Origin: CAIWHR01 sp963734575
GTDB lineage: Bacteria; Pseudomonadota; Gammaproteobacteria; Burkholderiales; Casimicrobiaceae
Assembly (NCBI GenBank): GCA_963734575.1
Contig: CAVTHT010000009.1
Span: forward strand, 62,001-126,000
Direction: 5' to 3'
DNA length: 64,000 nt
Below, piece after piece: positions 61,093 to 64,000 of this stretch. Both the position numbers and the translations under genes were made by a program. The first letter of the stretch is position 1, and every line of letters starts with the position of its first letter. Under the pieces are notes generated by a model that did no database searches, was not told the origin of the DNA, and worked only from the letters and a program-made list of their open reading frames with translations.

Positions 61093-61875
61093 ATGACCAC
61101 CGGCCAACCAGCGGGCACGTCGCCGGCCGCCGCCGTGGCTCCCGGCGAGGTCGTGCTGTCGCTGCAGGATGTCGTCGCGGGCTACGGCAAGCTCGTCGTG
61201 CTGCAGGGCACGCGCTTCGAGGTGCCGCGCGGCAGCATCACCACCGTCATCGGTCCCAACGGCGCCGGCAAGTCCACCGTGTTCAAGGCGATCTTCGGAC
61301 TCATCCGCGTGCAGCGCGGGCGCATCGTGTTCGGCGGGCGTGACATCACCAACGCAGCACCGCGCGACCTGCTCGAGCTCGGCATCTCCTATGTGCCGCA
61401 GGGCCGCAACATCTTTCCGGAGCTGTCGGTGCGCCACAACCTCGAGCTCGGCGGCGTCGCCGCGGGATCGCGCGCGGCGATCCGCGCGCGCGTCGAGGGC
61501 CTGCTGGAGCGCTTTCCGGTGCTGCGGCAGAAGGCGCTCGCGCAGGCGTCCACGCTCTCGGGCGGACAGCAGAAGCTGCTCGAGATCGCGCGCAGCCTGC
61601 TGCTCGATCCGGCCGTGATGCTGATCGACGAGCCTTCGATCGGGCTCTCGCCGTTGCTGGTGCAGGAAGTCTTCGCGATCCTGCGCGACCTCCGCGCCAA
61701 GGGCATGACCATCCTCATGGTCGAGCAGAACGCGCGGAGCGCGCTCGAGATCTCGGACCGCGGCATCGTGCTCGAGCTCGGGAAGACGCGCATGCACGAC
61801 ACGGCAGCGCGCATCCTCGCCGATCCGCGCGTCGGTCACCTGTTCCTCGGCGCGACCATCGCCGATGCACAGTGA
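61093..61875 (+). CDS. livF: Branched-chain-type ABC transporter ATP-binding protein LivF
   Basis: 260 residues, intact. Walker A GPNGAGKST, YVPQGRNIFPELSV, signature TLSGGQQKLLEIARSL, Walker B VMLIDEPSIGLSP and H-loop-equivalent MVEQNARSAL. A 20-residue Ala/Pro-rich leader precedes the ABC domain. Last gene of the GlcG-NIPSNAP-aroE-liv run; 110 bases of spacer follow before the protease. Confidence 0.94.
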   Translation: MTTGQPAGTSPAAAVAPGEVVLSLQDVVAGYGKLVVLQGTRFEVPRGSITTVIGPNGAGKSTVFKAIFGLIRVQRGRIVFGGRDITNAAPRDLLELGISYVPQGRNIFPELSVRHNLELGGVAAGSRAAIRARVEGLLERFPVLRQKALAQASTLSGGQQKLLEIARSLLLDPAVMLIDEPSIGLSPLLVQEVFAILRDLRAKGMTILMVEQNARSALEISDRGIVLELGKTRMHDTAARILADPRVGHLFLGATIADAQ

Positions 61876-61985
61876 CCTGGCGCAGGTGTCTGGCCTCGGG
61901 CCCGACATTCCGATGCGCGATGAATTCGTGATAGCGTGATTGTCATCGCGGTACGGATCAGCACGACAGTCACCCGGAGACGCCC

Positions 61986-63059
61986 GTGGTCCACGGCCCC
62001 ATGCCTTCCGGCAGCCATCCGCGCTGCAGCATCATTCCATCGCACCTGCTGCGGCGCATCGCCCAGAACGGCGATGCGGCGCAACGTGACGCCGCGCTCG
62101 GGACCCTCGCCACCGACGAAGGCGTGCGCCTCGCCCGCGCGACCTACCAGCTGCTCGAAAGCGGCGCCCACCGCGTGCTGCTCGCGGGCAATGCCGTCGC
62201 GAAGCAGCGGACGATCTACGACGCGCACGGCGCGGAGGTCCTTCCGGGACGCGTCGTGCGCAACGAAGGCGGCGCCGCGGGCACCGACGTCGCCGTGAAC
62301 GAGGCGTATGACGGTCTCGGGGCGACGTTCGACTTCTTCGCGGCCGCCTACGACCGCAATTCGATCGACGACGAGGGACTGCACCTCGATGCGACGGTGC
62401 ACTACGGCCGGCGCTACGACAACGCGTTCTGGAACGGCCAGCAGATGGTCTTCGGCGACGGCGATGGCGATCTCTTCAATCGCTTCACCGTCGCGCTGGA
62501 CGTGATCGGCCACGAGCTCACGCACGGCATCACGGGTGACGAGGCGCATCTCATCTACACCGGTCAGCCGGGCGCGCTCAACGAATCGATCTCGGACGTG
62601 TTCGGATCGCTCGTGAAGCAGTACGCCCTGGGGCAGAAGGCCGCGGATGCCGACTGGCTGATCGGACAGGGCCTATTCACGCACAAGGTGCACGGCGTCG
62701 CGCTGCGATCGATGAAGGCGCCCGGCACGGCGTTCGACGATCCCGTGCTCGGCAAGGACGAGCAACCGGGTCACATGCGCGACTTCGTGCGCACCACTGC
62801 CGACAACGGCGGCGTGCACATCAACTCCGGCATCCCCAACCACGCCTTCTACCTGGCGGCAACGGCGATGGGTGGCTACGCGTGGGAGAAGGCGGGACGC
62901 ATCTGGTACGAAACCCTGCGCGATCGCCGCCTCAAACCCACGGCGACGTTCGTGCAGTTCGCCCGCAGCACCGCCGCCAACGCGACGCACCTCTTCGGCA
63001 CCGCGGCGCGCAAGGCCGTGATCGCCGCGTGGGGCGAAGTGGGCGTGCGCGCGGGCTAG
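61986..63059 (+). CDS. M4 metallopeptidase, protealysin-like
   Basis: Thermolysin-family zinc protease, 357 residues, intact. Short propeptide with the protealysin-type CSIIPSHLLRRIAQ instead of the long FTP-PepSY prodomain, and no signal peptide, as in protealysins. Zinc motif VIGHELTHGITG, third ligand and catalytic region GALNESISDVFGSLVKQ, and the substrate-site NGGVHINSGIPNHAFYLAA. A GGAG site six bases before GTG 61986 supports that start over ATG 62001. The inhibitor gene follows after 18 bases. Confidence 0.92.
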   Translation: MVHGPMPSGSHPRCSIIPSHLLRRIAQNGDAAQRDAALGTLATDEGVRLARATYQLLESGAHRVLLAGNAVAKQRTIYDAHGAEVLPGRVVRNEGGAAGTDVAVNEAYDGLGATFDFFAAAYDRNSIDDEGLHLDATVHYGRRYDNAFWNGQQMVFGDGDGDLFNRFTVALDVIGHELTHGITGDEAHLIYTGQPGALNESISDVFGSLVKQYALGQKAADADWLIGQGLFTHKVHGVALRSMKAPGTAFDDPVLGKDEQPGHMRDFVRTTADNGGVHINSGIPNHAFYLAATAMGGYAWEKAGRIWYETLRDRRLKPTATFVQFARSTAANATHLFGTAARKAVIAAWGEVGVRAG

Positions 63060-63077
63060 GGAGACCCAGGAGGTCGC

Positions 63078-63407
63078 ATGCGCATCGCGCTCGGCATCGA
63101 AGGCGGTCTCGCGAGCTTCCCGGGGCTGCGGCGACGCACCACCATCGACACCGACGCGCTGCCGGAGCCGGAGCGCACGCAAGTGTGCGCGCTCGTGGAT
63201 GCCGCGCGCTTCTTCACCGCGGCGGACGCGCCCGCTGGCGCCCCCATGCCGGATGCGCGCACGTACCTGCTGGAGATCGAGGACGGCCCGCGGCGCCGGC
63301 AGCTGCGCGTGTGCGAGCCGGTGCGCGATCCGGCGATGGCAGAGCTCGTGGCACGAGTGCGCGATCTGGTGGCACGATCGCGCAACGCCGCGCCGCCGGC
63401 AGCCTGA
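63078..63407 (+). CDS. Emfourin-type protealysin inhibitor
   Basis: 109 residues, intact, ATG preceded by an AGGAGG site. The start MRIALGIEGGLASFPGLRRR, then TTIDTDALPEPER and CALVDAARFF, and a later ARTYLLEIEDGPRRRQLRV strand pair match emfourins, small proteins that inhibit protealysin-like M4 proteases and are encoded next to them. No signal peptide, so it would act in the cytoplasm. Recognition rests on sequence pattern plus position. Confidence 0.82.
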   Translation: MRIALGIEGGLASFPGLRRRTTIDTDALPEPERTQVCALVDAARFFTAADAPAGAPMPDARTYLLEIEDGPRRRQLRVCEPVRDPAMAELVARVRDLVARSRNAAPPAA

Positions 63408-63471
63408 CCAAAAAGCAAGCGCCGGACGGAGCGCCAGCACCGGCGCGGCCTCGACGTGGATCATCCACCTG

Positions 63472-63496
63472 GATATCCACAAGTTGTGTGGATATC
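63472..63496. repeat. Inverted repeat with DnaA-box-like arms
   Basis: Perfect 10-base arms GATATCCACA / TGTGGATATC with a 5-base loop, in the otherwise empty 216 bases between the inhibitor gene and the acetyltransferase. ATATCCACA differs by one base from the DnaA box TTATCCACA. It could also be an operator or a hairpin at the transcript end. Confidence 0.6.
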
Positions 63497-63623
63497 TGCT
63501 GTACCTCCGATGCTCTGCGGTGACACGAAATGTTCTGCGCCGCATTGACAAAGGCGCATCGCGTCATGGATTCCGGCGCGCAGGTTGCGCGAAGCCGCGA
63601 TCGATGCGGCGTGCGTCGTGCCG

Positions 63624-64000
63624 TCAGCGCGTCAGCTCGCGCACGATGCGACACGGATTGCCGGCGGCAAACACGTCGCCGGGGATGTCGCGCACGACCA
63701 CGCTGCCGGCGCCGATCACCGCGCGCGCACCGATCGTCACGCCGGGACACACGATCGCGCCGCCGCCGATCCATGTGTCGTCACCGATCTGCACCGGCCG
63801 TCCGAACTCGTGCGTGCGTCGCGCGTGCGCGTCCATGGGATGCGACGCGGCGTAGATCTGCACCGCGGGCCCGAGCAGCACGCGCTCGCCGAACACGACC
63901 GGACAGATGTCCAGCACCACGCAGTTGAAGTTGAGGAAGCAGCCCGCGCCGAAGCGGATGTTGAAGCCGTAATCGCAGAAGAACGGCGGCTGGATCCACA
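63624..64000 (-). CDS. Maltose/nodulation-type O-acetyltransferase (5' end outside the window)
   Basis: Left-handed beta-helix acetyltransferase of the Maa/NodL/LacA type; the first part lies beyond base 64000. In frame from the edge: PPFFCDYGFNIRFGAGCFLN, then AVQIYAASHPMDAH with the catalytic histidine, GDDTWIGGGAIVCPGVTIG, and ending VVRDIPGDVFAAGNPCRIVR. Transfers acetyl from acetyl-CoA to a sugar hydroxyl. No break within the visible part. Substrate unknown. Confidence 0.88.
   Translation of the reverse strand, partial: WIQPPFFCDYGFNIRFGAGCFLNFNCVVLDICPVVFGERVLLGPAVQIYAASHPMDAHARRTHEFGRPVQIGDDTWIGGGAIVCPGVTIGARAVIGAGSVVVRDIPGDVFAAGNPCRIVRELTR

Overview
The window is very GC-rich DNA, densely packed with genes on both strands, and looks like the chromosome of a betaproteobacterium, probably Burkholderiales or a close relative. 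This is inferred from gene content, not from a marker phylogeny: the leuS-lptE-holA order, DsbD, TRAP (DctPQM and TAXI) and LivKHMGF transporters, CaiB-type CoA transferase, a RuBisCO-like protein and a BKACE enzyme. I found no rRNA, tRNA, CRISPR array, prophage or insertion sequence.

Layout. 0-6.1 kb: dsbD, a GDT1/UPF0016 cation exporter, and an operon of a universal stress protein and a P-type cation ATPase. 6.4-15.7 kb: housekeeping genes (leuS-lptE-holA, rsmE, a GNAT enzyme, an alpha/beta hydrolase, metY, a radical SAM protein). 15.8-17.9 kb: three small secreted low-complexity proteins ending at an intrinsic terminator. 18-22.9 kb: DUF1761, an RraA-like protein, a REP-type tandem repeat, an ABC1 kinase (UbiB family), LysE and YihY. 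22.9-35.5 kb: a catabolic island. Its minus arm runs aminotransferase, DctP, DctQ, DctM, enoyl-CoA hydratase, CaiB CoA transferase, RuBisCO-like protein, cupin. Its plus arm runs GntR regulator, FAD/Fe-S dehydrogenase, 2-keto-4-pentenoate hydratase. The arms diverge from a control region with two GGTATACC dyads. 35.5-38.6 kb: a FlK-type thioesterase, VOC, NTF2-like, methyltransferase, DNA glycosylase and cupin genes. 38.8-44.7 kb: class III aminotransferase, BKACE and a TAXI-TRAP transporter, a likely route for beta-amino acids. 45.2-49.7 kb: an SRPBCC protein, a zinc alcohol dehydrogenase and a GH1-RmlD fusion. 49.7-55.4 kb: mixed enzymes on the minus strand. 55.4-61.9 kb: GlcG, NIPSNAP, an AroE-like dehydrogenase and a complete branched-chain-type ABC transporter. 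62-63.4 kb: a protealysin-like protease with its emfourin-type inhibitor. The right edge cuts a left-handed beta-helix acetyltransferase.

A caution governs the whole annotation. Many genes need one or more single-base frame corrections, most of them consistent with an extra base. leuS, which is essential, needs two. I therefore read most breaks as residual sequencing or assembly errors, concentrated at about 2.9-5.1, 38.8-49 and 56.3-58.3 kb, and give each gene its full span with the break positions noted. Unbroken genes are stated or implied as such.

Together the genes suggest a metabolically versatile organism using small organic acids and amino-acid-like substrates. The most novel part is the operon pairing a RuBisCO-like protein with a cupin, CoA-thioester enzymes and a TRAP importer.
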